Below are positions 9,237 through 17,189 of a stretch of DNA of 64,000 nt, one piece after another; within the stretch, counting starts at the first letter, position 1; each line of letters opens with the position of its first letter. The notes below the pieces were generated by a model, which saw nothing but the letters and a program-made list of their open reading frames with translations, made no database searches and was not told the DNA's origin. The position numbers and the translations under genes were made by a program. Source of the DNA: JAOZPE01 sp964601275. GTDB taxonomy: Bacteria > Krumholzibacteriota > Krumholzibacteriia > JAJRXK01. The stretch is from positions 124,001-188,000 of the forward strand of contig CAZRMV010000008.1 of the NCBI GenBank assembly GCA_964601275.1, in the 5' to 3' direction.

Positions 9237-10778
9237 CTATTCCCACTCGATGGTCGAGGGCGGTTTGCTGGAGATATCGTAGACCACCCGGTTGATCCCT
9301 TCGACCTCGCGGACGATGCGATTGCTGACCCGCGCCAGAACCGTTTCGGGGATCCGGGCCCAATCGGCGGTCATCGCGTCCACGCTGGTGACCGCCCGCA
9401 GGGCCACCACGCTCTCGTAGCTTCGGCCGTCCCCCATCACCCCGACGCTGCGCAGCGGAAGCAGCACCGCCCCGGCCTGCCAGATGCGATCGTACTGACC
9501 CGAGCGACGGAGTTCCTCGATGAAGATCGCGTCGGCCTTGCGCAGCAGCTCGAGCTTTTCTGCGGTGACCTCGCCCAGACATCGCACCGCGAGGCCGGGA
9601 CCGGGGAAGGGATGCCGGGTCAACAGTTCGGTGGGAATGTTCAGGCTCGCCCCGATCGAGCGCACCTCGTCCTTGAACAACTCCTTCAACGGTTCGATCA
9701 ATTCGAAACCCAGCCGCTCGGGAAGACCCCCGACGTTGTGATGGGTCTTGATGACGTGGCTGGGCCCGCGGACCGACAGGCTTTCGATGCGGTCGGGGTA
9801 GAGCGTTCCCTGCGCGAGGAACTTGAACGGTCCATGCTCCTTCGCGGTGGTCTCGAAGACCTCGACGAAGGTGTGTCCGATGATCCGGCGCTTTTCCTCC
9901 GGGTCGGTGACCCCCTCCAGCTTCTCCAGGAAGATCCCGCAGGCGTCCACCTCGACCAACCGGTGGTGCAACAGCGCATTCAGGCGGGACACCACCCGCG
10001 TCGCCTCATCTTGTCGCAACAGTCCGTTGTCCACGAACACCGGGGTCAACTGGGGCCCGATCGCGCGGTCGATCAAGACCGCCATCACCGTGGAATCGAC
10101 ACCACCACTCACCGCACAGAGCACGCGGTCGTCCCCCACCCGGCTTCGGACCTCCTCGATCTGCTCTTCGATGAAAGAACCGCGGTCCCAGGCTTCCTCC
10201 ACTCCGCACACGTTGCGCACGAAGTTCTCGAGGATGTGCATTCCATACTCGGTGTGGCTGACCTCGGGATGGAACTGGAGACCGAAGAAGCGCCGACGTT
10301 CGTCCACGATGGCGGCGATCGCCCCGTTGTCCGAGGTTGCGGCCACCTGGAATCCTTCCGGCGGACGAGATACGTGGTCGCCATGGCTCATCCACACGTT
10401 CTGACTGGCGGGAGTCGAACGGAAGAGGTCGGTCTCGACCTCGACGTCCACTCGTGCGTCCCCGTATTCCCGGGTGCCGCCCGCGCTGACTTCGCCTCCC
10501 AGTTCCCGGGTGAGGAGCTGCATTCCGTAGCAGATGCCCAGGACCGGACGGCCCAGCTCGAGGAGATCGGCGGCGATCCCGGGCGCGTCCGCTTCGCGCA
10601 CGCTCGAGGGTCCTCCGGAGAGGATGATCCCGGCCACCTCATCGCGGTCGGCGAGATCCCCGCTCATCTGCGGGGTGATCATCTCGCTGAACGCCCCCAG
10701 CTCACGCAGGCGCCGGGTGATGAGCTGGCTGTACTGGGACCCGAAGTCGATGACCACGATGGTGGGTCGGTTGCCCAT
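9237..10778 (-). CDS. guaA: GMP synthase (glutamine-hydrolysing)
   Basis: GuaA converts XMP to GMP using glutamine and ATP, in the cytoplasm. The 513-residue length is typical. The N-terminal class I amidotransferase domain shows the oxyanion motif ILSGGPSSV, the nucleophile in GICYGMQLL (Cys83) and the His-Glu pair in QFHPEVSHT. The ATP-pyrophosphatase domain follows with the PP-loop AVSGGVDSTVMAVL, and the C-terminal dimerisation domain ends PPSTIEWE, as in other GuaA proteins. It lies 89 bases downstream of purH, so a purC-purH-guaA purine cluster is likely. The gap between purH and guaA can form a GGGGGA/TCCCCC hairpin without a U-tract. Confidence 0.97.
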   Translation of the reverse strand: MGNRPTIVVIDFGSQYSQLITRRLRELGAFSEMITPQMSGDLADRDEVAGIILSGGPSSVREADAPGIAADLLELGRPVLGICYGMQLLTRELGGEVSAGGTREYGDARVDVEVETDLFRSTPASQNVWMSHGDHVSRPPEGFQVAATSDNGAIAAIVDERRRFFGLQFHPEVSHTEYGMHILENFVRNVCGVEEAWDRGSFIEEQIEEVRSRVGDDRVLCAVSGGVDSTVMAVLIDRAIGPQLTPVFVDNGLLRQDEATRVVSRLNALLHHRLVEVDACGIFLEKLEGVTDPEEKRRIIGHTFVEVFETTAKEHGPFKFLAQGTLYPDRIESLSVRGPSHVIKTHHNVGGLPERLGFELIEPLKELFKDEVRSIGASLNIPTELLTRHPFPGPGLAVRCLGEVTAEKLELLRKADAIFIEELRRSGQYDRIWQAGAVLLPLRSVGVMGDGRSYESVVALRAVTSVDAMTADWARIPETVLARVSNRIVREVEGINRVVYDISSKPPSTIEWE

Positions 10779-10867
10779 GGGACGTAGCTCCCGCCGAAGG
10801 GACCGCAGGGAAACGGTCCGCGTTCAAGATGTTTCGACCACCGGGGGACATCTCCTCCCCCGCTGGC

Positions 10868-12370
10868 TCAATGCCGGAAGTGGCGGGTTCCGGTGTGGAG
10901 AAGGATCACGCCGAGTTTCTCCGCCGCCGCCACGACCTCCTCGTCGCGAATGGATCCCCCCGGCTGGATGACGAGCTTTGCCCCCGCCTCCGCCAGCACC
11001 TCGAGCCCGTCGGCGAAGGGGAAGAAACCATCGCTGGCCGCTGCGCATCCCTCGATCCGAAGTCCCGCGTCGCGGGCCTTGCCGACGGCCAGATGACAGG
11101 AATCGACCCGGCTCATCTGCCCCGCGCCGATGCCCACGGTTCCCGTGGCATCGGCCAGCACCACTGCGTTGCTCTTGACGTGCTTGGCGGTGATCCAGGC
11201 CAGCCGGGCCGCCTGCAGATCCTCATCGGACGGAGTCGGTCCGGCGACGAGCTGGAAGCGTTCGAGTTCGGGAAAGCCTTCGTCCTCGTCCTGGTCGAGC
11301 ACCAGCCGGCCCCACCTCCTCTCGCTGCCTTCGGTCGCGTCCGCGAAGGCATCGTAGTCGACGCTGAGCCAGCGCAGCTTCTTCTTCTTCGAGAGCCGCT
11401 CGACCGCTTCGTCATCGAAGGAGGGTGCCGCCACCACCTCGAGGAATCGTCCGGCCAAAGCTTCCGCGGTCGCGCCGTCGACCTCGCGCCGGAAGGCGAC
11501 GATGCCTCCGAAGGCCGATACCGGATCGCCGGCGAACGCCCGCTCGAGGGCGGCGGACGGCGTCGGGCCGATTCCCACTCCGCAGGGATTGGTGTGCTTG
11601 AGGATCGCGCATGCTTCGGTGGGCAGATCCAGGGCCAGCTTCAGCGCCGCGACCAGGTCGACGATGTTGTTGTAGCTGAGTTCCTTCCCGCCATGCCGGC
11701 TCAAACCGACCGACCGCAGGTCCTCCCCTCCATCGACCCTCCACCAGGCCTTCTGGTGTGGATTCTCCCCGTAGCGCAGGCCCTGCCCGGCCAGGGGAAT
11801 CCCGTCCTCCCGGAAGAGACCTCCGGCGATGAGCCGGTCGTAGTCGCTGCAGCGCTGGAAGGTCCTGGCCGCCATTCTGCGGCGGAAATCCTGGCCGGTC
11901 GTTCCCCCGTGTGCGTCGAGCTCGTCGAGGAACGCGCGGTAGTCCCGCGGATCGCTGAGCACCGTGACCCGCTCGAAGTTCTTCGCCGCCGCGCGCAGCA
12001 GGGTGGGCCCACCGATGTCGACCGACTCGACCAGGCCTGCTTCCCCCTCGCCCCGCCCCAGCGCGCCGGCGAAGTCGTAGAGATTCACCACCACGAGATC
12101 GATGGTCCGAAAGCCCGTTCCCTCCAGGTCCTCTTCCCGCGGCGCGAGGATCCCCGCCGCGATCGCCGGGTGCAGGGTCTTCACCCGCCCGGAGAGGATC
12201 TCCTCCTGCCCGGTGACTTCGCTCACCCCGATCACCTCGATCCCCGCTTCGCGCAGGACCCGGGCGGTTCCGCCGCTGGCCAGCATCTCCCATCCCCGCC
12301 GCTGCAGCTCGCGCCCCAGCTCGACCAGGCCGGTCTTGTCGGTGACGCTGAGGATCGCCCTCGGTTTCAA
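10868..12370 (-). CDS. purH: Bifunctional AICAR transformylase / IMP cyclohydrolase
   Basis: PurH carries out the last two steps of IMP synthesis: formylation of AICAR with 10-formyl-THF, then ring closure. The 500-residue protein has an N-terminal MGS-like cyclohydrolase domain (KPRAILSVTDKTGLVELG, about residues 1-190) and a C-terminal transformylase domain containing the conserved KHTNPCGVGIG. It ends in the usual LLHTGTRHFRH. The start is taken as a TTG, read in the same TTGA that ends purC. An AGGAG eight bases ahead fits it, while a GTG three codons upstream would be too close to that site. The arrangement implies translational coupling to purC. An in-frame ATG about 40 codons further upstream lies inside purC and is not used. 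Confidence 0.95.
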   Translation of the reverse strand: MKPRAILSVTDKTGLVELGRELQRRGWEMLASGGTARVLREAGIEVIGVSEVTGQEEILSGRVKTLHPAIAAGILAPREEDLEGTGFRTIDLVVVNLYDFAGALGRGEGEAGLVESVDIGGPTLLRAAAKNFERVTVLSDPRDYRAFLDELDAHGGTTGQDFRRRMAARTFQRCSDYDRLIAGGLFREDGIPLAGQGLRYGENPHQKAWWRVDGGEDLRSVGLSRHGGKELSYNNIVDLVAALKLALDLPTEACAILKHTNPCGVGIGPTPSAALERAFAGDPVSAFGGIVAFRREVDGATAEALAGRFLEVVAAPSFDDEAVERLSKKKKLRWLSVDYDAFADATEGSERRWGRLVLDQDEDEGFPELERFQLVAGPTPSDEDLQAARLAWITAKHVKSNAVVLADATGTVGIGAGQMSRVDSCHLAVGKARDAGLRIEGCAAASDGFFPFADGLEVLAEAGAKLVIQPGGSIRDEEVVAAAEKLGVILLHTGTRHFRH

Positions 12371-13278
12371 TATCCACACTCCTGTGCGCGCTCGGGAAAG
12401 AGCCGTTGGAAGATCGCCACGTATCCTTTCGCGGTGCGCCCGAGGATCTCGGGGCTCAAGGTCGGCGGGGGCGGAGTCTTGTCCCAATCCAATGAAGCCA
12501 GGTGATTCCGCAGCACCTGCTTGTCCATGCTGTCCTGTTCACGACCCGGTTCGTAGAGCCGGGCGTCCCAGTAGCGCGAGGAATCGGGGGTGAGCATCTC
12601 GTCGATCAAGGTGGGTTCTCCGTCGACGAGACCAAATTCGAACTTCGTATCGGCGATGAGGATCCCGCGCTCTTTGGCGAAGGAGACGGCTTCCTCGTAG
12701 AGACGAAGGCTCAGCTTCTCGATGGCCCGGAAGTTCTCCTCGCCGACGATCGACCGCGCGCGGGCCGCGTCGATGTTCTCGTCGTGCCCTTCTTCGGCCT
12801 TGGTCGCGGGCGTGAAGATGGGATGGGGCAGCTTGCCGCAGCGCGGCAGTCCCTCCGGCAATCGATGCCCGCAGACCTCGCCGGTGGTCCGGTAGTCCTG
12901 GTAGCCGCTGCCGGCGAGGTAGCCCCGCACCACCGCCTCGATATCGAAGCGCTCGGCCCGTCGCACCAGCATCACCCGCCCCCTCAACCGCTCGGCGTGC
13001 TGCCGGAAGGGTTCCGGCAGCTTCTCCGCGTCGGCGTGGATCAGGTGGTGTCGCAACGAGGGACCGAAATGCTCGTACCAGGCCAGGGTCATCTGGGTCA
13101 ACAGGGCGCCCCGGCCGGGCACCGGCTGATCCATGACCACGTCGTAGGCGCTGATGCGATCGGTGGCGACCAGGAGCAGCCGATCCCCCAGCTCGAAGAT
13201 CTCGCGCACCTTGCCGGCATGGTCCGGCCTCAGGCCGAGTTCCTCGCATCGGACCAGGGTGGGAAAGGGAGATTTCAT
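12367..13278 (-). CDS. purC: Phosphoribosylaminoimidazole-succinocarboxamide synthase
   Basis: SAICAR synthetase joins aspartate to CAIR with ATP hydrolysis in purine biosynthesis. The 303-residue protein belongs to the roughly 300-residue PurC type. It shows KVREIFELGDRLLLVATDRISAYD at the start (glycine-rich nucleotide loop and ribose-phosphate site), IEAVVRGYLAGSGY, and DTKFEFGLV and LIDEMLTPDSSRYW near the active site. The ATG fits these conserved N-terminal residues; the open frame extends far upstream through comEC but that extension has no family similarity. A TTGACG/TATCCT promoter sits just upstream at the end of comEC. The stop overlaps the TTG start of purH. Confidence 0.96.
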   Translation of the reverse strand: MKSPFPTLVRCEELGLRPDHAGKVREIFELGDRLLLVATDRISAYDVVMDQPVPGRGALLTQMTLAWYEHFGPSLRHHLIHADAEKLPEPFRQHAERLRGRVMLVRRAERFDIEAVVRGYLAGSGYQDYRTTGEVCGHRLPEGLPRCGKLPHPIFTPATKAEEGHDENIDAARARSIVGEENFRAIEKLSLRLYEEAVSFAKERGILIADTKFEFGLVDGEPTLIDEMLTPDSSRYWDARLYEPGREQDSMDKQVLRNHLASLDWDKTPPPPTLSPEILGRTAKGYVAIFQRLFPERAQECGY

Positions 13279-13324
13279 GGAACTCGGTCTCCGGCGGGAT
13301 GGGTTCGCGTCGGGTCGCGGCGGC

Positions 13325-13353
13325 AGGATAGGGCCGACCCTCCCCTCCGTCAA
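13325..13353 (-). promoter_or_regulatory. Promoter of the purC-purH genes
   Basis: Minus-strand TTGACG is followed after 17 bases by TATCCT. The -35 box overlaps the stop codon of comEC, so the purine genes can be transcribed separately. The leader is about 40 bases. No purine-riboswitch core was recognised. Confidence 0.55.
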
Positions 13354-15575
13354 GGCGGCGGCGTCTCCCCTCCCGCCCGCACCCAATGCCCCCGGACCCG
13401 CGTCCCGCTCCAGCTCACCCCGACCGCCCCTCTCCGGTCGGTCCGCAGGATGCGCCACCCGTGCGCCCGCAAGGCCTTGAGGGTCACCGTGTGCGGATGA
13501 CCGTAGCGGTTGACCGCCCCGCAGGAGATCAGGGCCCATCCCCCGGGCATCTTCTGCAGCAGGCTCTCTTCCGTCCCGGTCTGCGATCCATGGTGGGCCA
13601 CCTTCAACACCGCCACCGAAAGCGGATCGCCGCGGGCGATGAGCTCTCGTTCCGCCGGCGCCTCCAGGTCCCCCGCCCACAACATCTGCCGTCCCGGAGG
13701 GCCGCCCCGCAGCACCAGGCTGCGATCGTTGGTGGTCTCTCCCCGCGCCGCGGTCGGGGGCCACAGGCAGGCCAGGCGCCAATCGGCCAGCCGCAGGGTA
13801 TCTCCCCGCGCCATCCAGTCGATCGCGACCCCGTGCTCCCGGGCCGCCCGGAGCAGAGGCCGCGTCCACTTCCGTCCGCGTTCGACCGCCGCCAGGTGCA
13901 GCCGCGCGACGCGTCCGCTTTCGAGCACCGCCACCGCTCCACCGAAGTGATCGCGGTGACCATGGGTGATGAGCAGGTCGACCCCGGAGAGATTGCGCCG
14001 CTCCAGGAAGGGCACGATCACCCGCTCCGTGGTGCCGTGGAAGGAGCCGTTGCCGGTATCCACCACGAGAACGCCGCCTCCTCGCACCCGCAGCACGCCC
14101 CCGTCCCCCTGGCCCACGTCCAGGCTCCACCAAGTGGCTTCGGGGGGGAACACCGCGCCCCGGTGGACGACCGCCACCAGCAGCAGGGCCAGGGCGAGGC
14201 GGGCGCGGAAACGTCCGGGCAGGTCGGGAACCAGGACCAGGCCGACGGCCACCAGGGCGGCGCACCAGGCCGCGCCCCCGATCCCGGGATGGCCCAGTGC
14301 GCCGGGGTCCAGGCGGGTCACCAGGCGGAGAATCCACCCGAAGCCATGGCTGATTGCGGCGAGAAGAAAACAACTTGCGCCGGCCAACGGGGGCAGGACC
14401 AGGGCGATCAGCACCAGGACCGCGCCCAGCGCCATCCACAGGGAGAACACCCCTCCCAGCAGCAGATTCCACAGGGGAGCGGCCCACGGCAGGCGCCCGA
14501 AGGAACCCAGGACCCAGGGAAGGGTCCCCAGGGGCGCGACCAGGACGGCGGTGGCGGCGGCGAGCAGACGATGCCGGGGCAGGATCCTCCCCACCCGCAA
14601 CAGGGCCAGGGTGGCCGCGTAGCTGAGCCACCAGCCGAGAGCGGTCACGCTGGCCGGGCGGACGAGGAGTTCGACCACTCCCGCCGCGGCCAGGGCGTCG
14701 ACGGCGCGCACCGAGCGTCCCAGGCTCCGTCCCGTGAGCAGCCAACCGGCCATGACCACCGCCCGCACCAGCGAAGGCGACAGCCCGGCGGCGAAGGCCC
14801 ACACGGACAGGACCGGGAGGATCCACAGCTCGCTCCCCCGGCGGCCGGGCCTTGGCAGGCGCAACAGGAGAAGCGCGATCAGTCCCACGTGCAGTCCACT
14901 GAGGGCGAGCAGGTGCGCCAGCCCCAGTCGTTGGAAGCGTTTCCGGCTCGCCGGATCGAGCCCGCGGCGGTCTCCCAACAGCAGCGCCGACCAGATGGGG
15001 GTCGAAGCGCCCAGGAAGGGCTCCAGCCGCGACCGGAAGACTTTGCGCCAGCGTTCCCGCACCGGCTCCGGTCCGGGACGGAGGCACTGCGACCACCCGG
15101 GCGACTCCAGCATCCGGCCCCGGAGCAGCGGAGGGCGGGAGAGGAAGGCGCGCCACCGGTCGACGTCGTCGGGATTGCGCCGGGCCGGGGGCAGCCAGGT
15201 GCGCAACCGCATCCGGCCCCGGCACCCCGCCGGCGCGCTTCCGCAGCGCGACAGGATCACCGGGACCGTGGATTTGCCCGGGGCCTGGATCCACGCCGCG
15301 GCCCGCCCCTTCCGGGTCGCTTCCCGCAGGACCACGGTGGCGTCTCCTTCCCAACCGTCCCAGGCGCGGACCCGCTGCAGCTCGGCGGACAGCCGTCCCC
15401 CGAGCAGCAGGCCGAGGCCAAGGGCAAGCATCGCCCAGATCCGGTGGCGCCGCTGCGAATGCACCAGGAACCCGGCCGCCCCGCCGGCGACCGCGCGCGC
15501 GAGACCGCCCACCTCGGGTCCACTGAGACACTGCCCGAGCAACAGCTGCAGGAAGAGGATCCACACCGGGTGCAC
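13350..15575 (-). CDS. comEC: ComEC/Rec2 DNA-uptake channel protein
   Basis: ComEC forms the inner-membrane channel that takes up single-stranded DNA in natural transformation. The 741-residue protein has an N-terminal membrane segment, a soluble OB-like region, and the ComEC 'competence' domain with many membrane helices (about residues 185-470; note LAHLLALSGLHVGLIALLLL). A C-terminal metallo-beta-lactamase-like domain follows, with DVGQGDGGVLRV and the metal motif THGHRDHFGGA. The start is a GTG with GGAGG six bases ahead. No other competence gene lies nearby. The metal-binding histidines are intact, so the nuclease-like domain may be active. Confidence 0.93.
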   Translation of the reverse strand: MHPVWILFLQLLLGQCLSGPEVGGLARAVAGGAAGFLVHSQRRHRIWAMLALGLGLLLGGRLSAELQRVRAWDGWEGDATVVLREATRKGRAAAWIQAPGKSTVPVILSRCGSAPAGCRGRMRLRTWLPPARRNPDDVDRWRAFLSRPPLLRGRMLESPGWSQCLRPGPEPVRERWRKVFRSRLEPFLGASTPIWSALLLGDRRGLDPASRKRFQRLGLAHLLALSGLHVGLIALLLLRLPRPGRRGSELWILPVLSVWAFAAGLSPSLVRAVVMAGWLLTGRSLGRSVRAVDALAAAGVVELLVRPASVTALGWWLSYAATLALLRVGRILPRHRLLAAATAVLVAPLGTLPWVLGSFGRLPWAAPLWNLLLGGVFSLWMALGAVLVLIALVLPPLAGASCFLLAAISHGFGWILRLVTRLDPGALGHPGIGGAAWCAALVAVGLVLVPDLPGRFRARLALALLLVAVVHRGAVFPPEATWWSLDVGQGDGGVLRVRGGGVLVVDTGNGSFHGTTERVIVPFLERRNLSGVDLLITHGHRDHFGGAVAVLESGRVARLHLAAVERGRKWTRPLLRAAREHGVAIDWMARGDTLRLADWRLACLWPPTAARGETTNDRSLVLRGGPPGRQMLWAGDLEAPAERELIARGDPLSVAVLKVAHHGSQTGTEESLLQKMPGGWALISCGAVNRYGHPHTVTLKALRAHGWRILRTDRRGAVGVSWSGTRVRGHWVRAGGETPPP

Positions 15576-15679
15576 GCCGGTCCTCCAGCGGGTCGCCGAG
15601 GGTCGGATCGCGACCCGCGCCGGTGGGAGGACGACAGGGGAGGACGCATGGAACGGGAGGCCGTGACGCGCCGGTGGGC

Positions 15680-17026
15680 TCAGGAGCCGTTCTGACCCCA
15701 GATGACGATGCGGTTGCGGCCGGCCTGCTTGGCCTGATACATCGCCAGGTCGGCCCGGCGCAAGAGGACGCGTTCGTCCTCTCCGTGTTCGGGGAAGACC
15801 GCCACCCCGATGCTCAGGGTCACGTCGAGACGCCTTCCGTCGGGCAGCTTCACCCCGGTGGAGGCGATCTGCGCGCGAAGACGCTCGGCGGTGTGCGCGG
15901 CTTCCTTCAGGTCCGTGCCCGGCAACAACAGGGTGAACTCCTCGCCCCCGAAACGGAACACGTAGTCGATGCGTCGGAGATGCGCCACCAGGAGCGAGGC
16001 GAGCTGGCGGAGCACGGTGTCGCCGGCCTCGTGTCCGTACTCGTCGTTGATGCGCTTGAAGTGATCGATGTCCGCGAAGAGCAAGGCGAGCGGAGCTCCC
16101 GACCGCCGGCTGCGCTCCATCTCCACGGGAAACTGGCGCTGGAAGGATCCCCGGTTGTGCACCCCGGTCAGAGGATCGGTGAACACCCGGTGCTGGCTGC
16201 GCGCCGCCGCGGCCAGGAGGTCCCGCACCGCGCCGGCCGCTTCGTCGCCGAGGCGCGGATCCAGGGTGAGATCGCCCCCCAGCGCCCCCACCTGCTCATC
16301 TCCCAACCACACCGGCCACCATCGGCGCCCCTCCATCACCAACCCGTGGGCGGGAATGACCGCCCCACGGTTGCGCGCCAGGGCCTGGACCAGAGGATGG
16401 CTCGGATCGACCACTTCCCATCCCTGGCCCCCGCCGGTCTGCAGGGGAAGCCGCTCGGCCCAGAGCAAGAGGTGCAGGGAAGGATCGCCCAGGGATTCCC
16501 TCAGCGCGATCAGGAGATTCTCCAGGCTGGCATCCAGACCGAAGCTGACCCAGTCCCGCTGGAAGGTGCGCCGGATCGCCCCGAGGGTCCTCTGGGCTCC
16601 TTCGGAAAGAGCGCCGGACCCTCGCGGGGAAAGGGGAGTCTCCTCCGGTGCGCCCCCGGTCGGGGACGGAGACACGGCCCGTCCCGCTCCGCCCGCGCTC
16701 GAAGACGGCGGCAAAGCCTCTCCCGAGGTGCCGCCCGGCGCGGCCGCCGCGGGGCCCGGGATCAATCCCCGGAGGTCGTAGGCGCGGGGGGAACCTTCCA
16801 CCGACCACAGCCGGATGCTCCGCCCCTGCTTGCGGAGACGGCCCACTTCCTTCAGCACCCCCCGCTGCATCAACTCCCCCACCACCTCCACCGCGATCTC
16901 CCGGAGAGGGCCGCCGCGGCGCAACGCGGCGTCGAGTTTCTCGCGCACCGGTGCGCTCAACCGCTCCCACGGAATCTCCGACTGCAGAAAGGTTTTCAGA
17001 TCAACGTGTTGCCGCTGCAAGCCCAT
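15680..17026 (-). CDS. Diguanylate cyclase (GGDEF domain) with product-inhibition site
   Basis: This 448-residue protein should make cyclic di-GMP from two GTP. The C-terminal GGDEF domain has an intact GGEEF active loop (about residues 360-364), and RRID placed five residues before it matches the RxxD inhibitory I-site. VTLSIGVAVFPEHGEDERVLLRRADLAMYQAK motifs (spread over the domain end) confirm the family. Residues 1-70 resemble a small helical or winged-helix region, then comes a Gly/Pro/Ala-rich linker. A central region (about 175-290) may be a GAF-like sensor, but this is uncertain. There is no membrane segment. It is divergent from the LysM lytic transglycosylase gene. The PilZ protein near 26 kb is a plausible c-di-GMP receptor. 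Confidence 0.9.
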   Translation of the reverse strand: MGLQRQHVDLKTFLQSEIPWERLSAPVREKLDAALRRGGPLREIAVEVVGELMQRGVLKEVGRLRKQGRSIRLWSVEGSPRAYDLRGLIPGPAAAAPGGTSGEALPPSSSAGGAGRAVSPSPTGGAPEETPLSPRGSGALSEGAQRTLGAIRRTFQRDWVSFGLDASLENLLIALRESLGDPSLHLLLWAERLPLQTGGGQGWEVVDPSHPLVQALARNRGAVIPAHGLVMEGRRWWPVWLGDEQVGALGGDLTLDPRLGDEAAGAVRDLLAAAARSQHRVFTDPLTGVHNRGSFQRQFPVEMERSRRSGAPLALLFADIDHFKRINDEYGHEAGDTVLRQLASLLVAHLRRIDYVFRFGGEEFTLLLPGTDLKEAAHTAERLRAQIASTGVKLPDGRRLDVTLSIGVAVFPEHGEDERVLLRRADLAMYQAKQAGRNRIVIWGQNGS

Positions 17027-17189
17027 GTTGTCGTTCCAGCGTTGCGCGGGGCGGCGTCCCCCAACCCAACCATTCTAGCACAGGCGGCGCTCCACTTCGG
17101 CACAAAGCTTCCTTGCCCCACCCTCCCCAGAGGCCGTAGGGTGTCGCCGACATCCCGCAATGCACCCCTTTCCTCCCCCGTGGAGAACG

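Noticed and set aside
9225..10787. 520-codon plus-strand frame over guaA
   Set aside because: Antisense to a fully conserved GuaA.
12367..15564. 1065-codon frame fusing purC to a long N-terminal extension
   Set aside because: The extension is Arg/Gly/Pro-rich shadow of comEC in another frame; only the last 303 codons match PurC and a promoter and start lie between.
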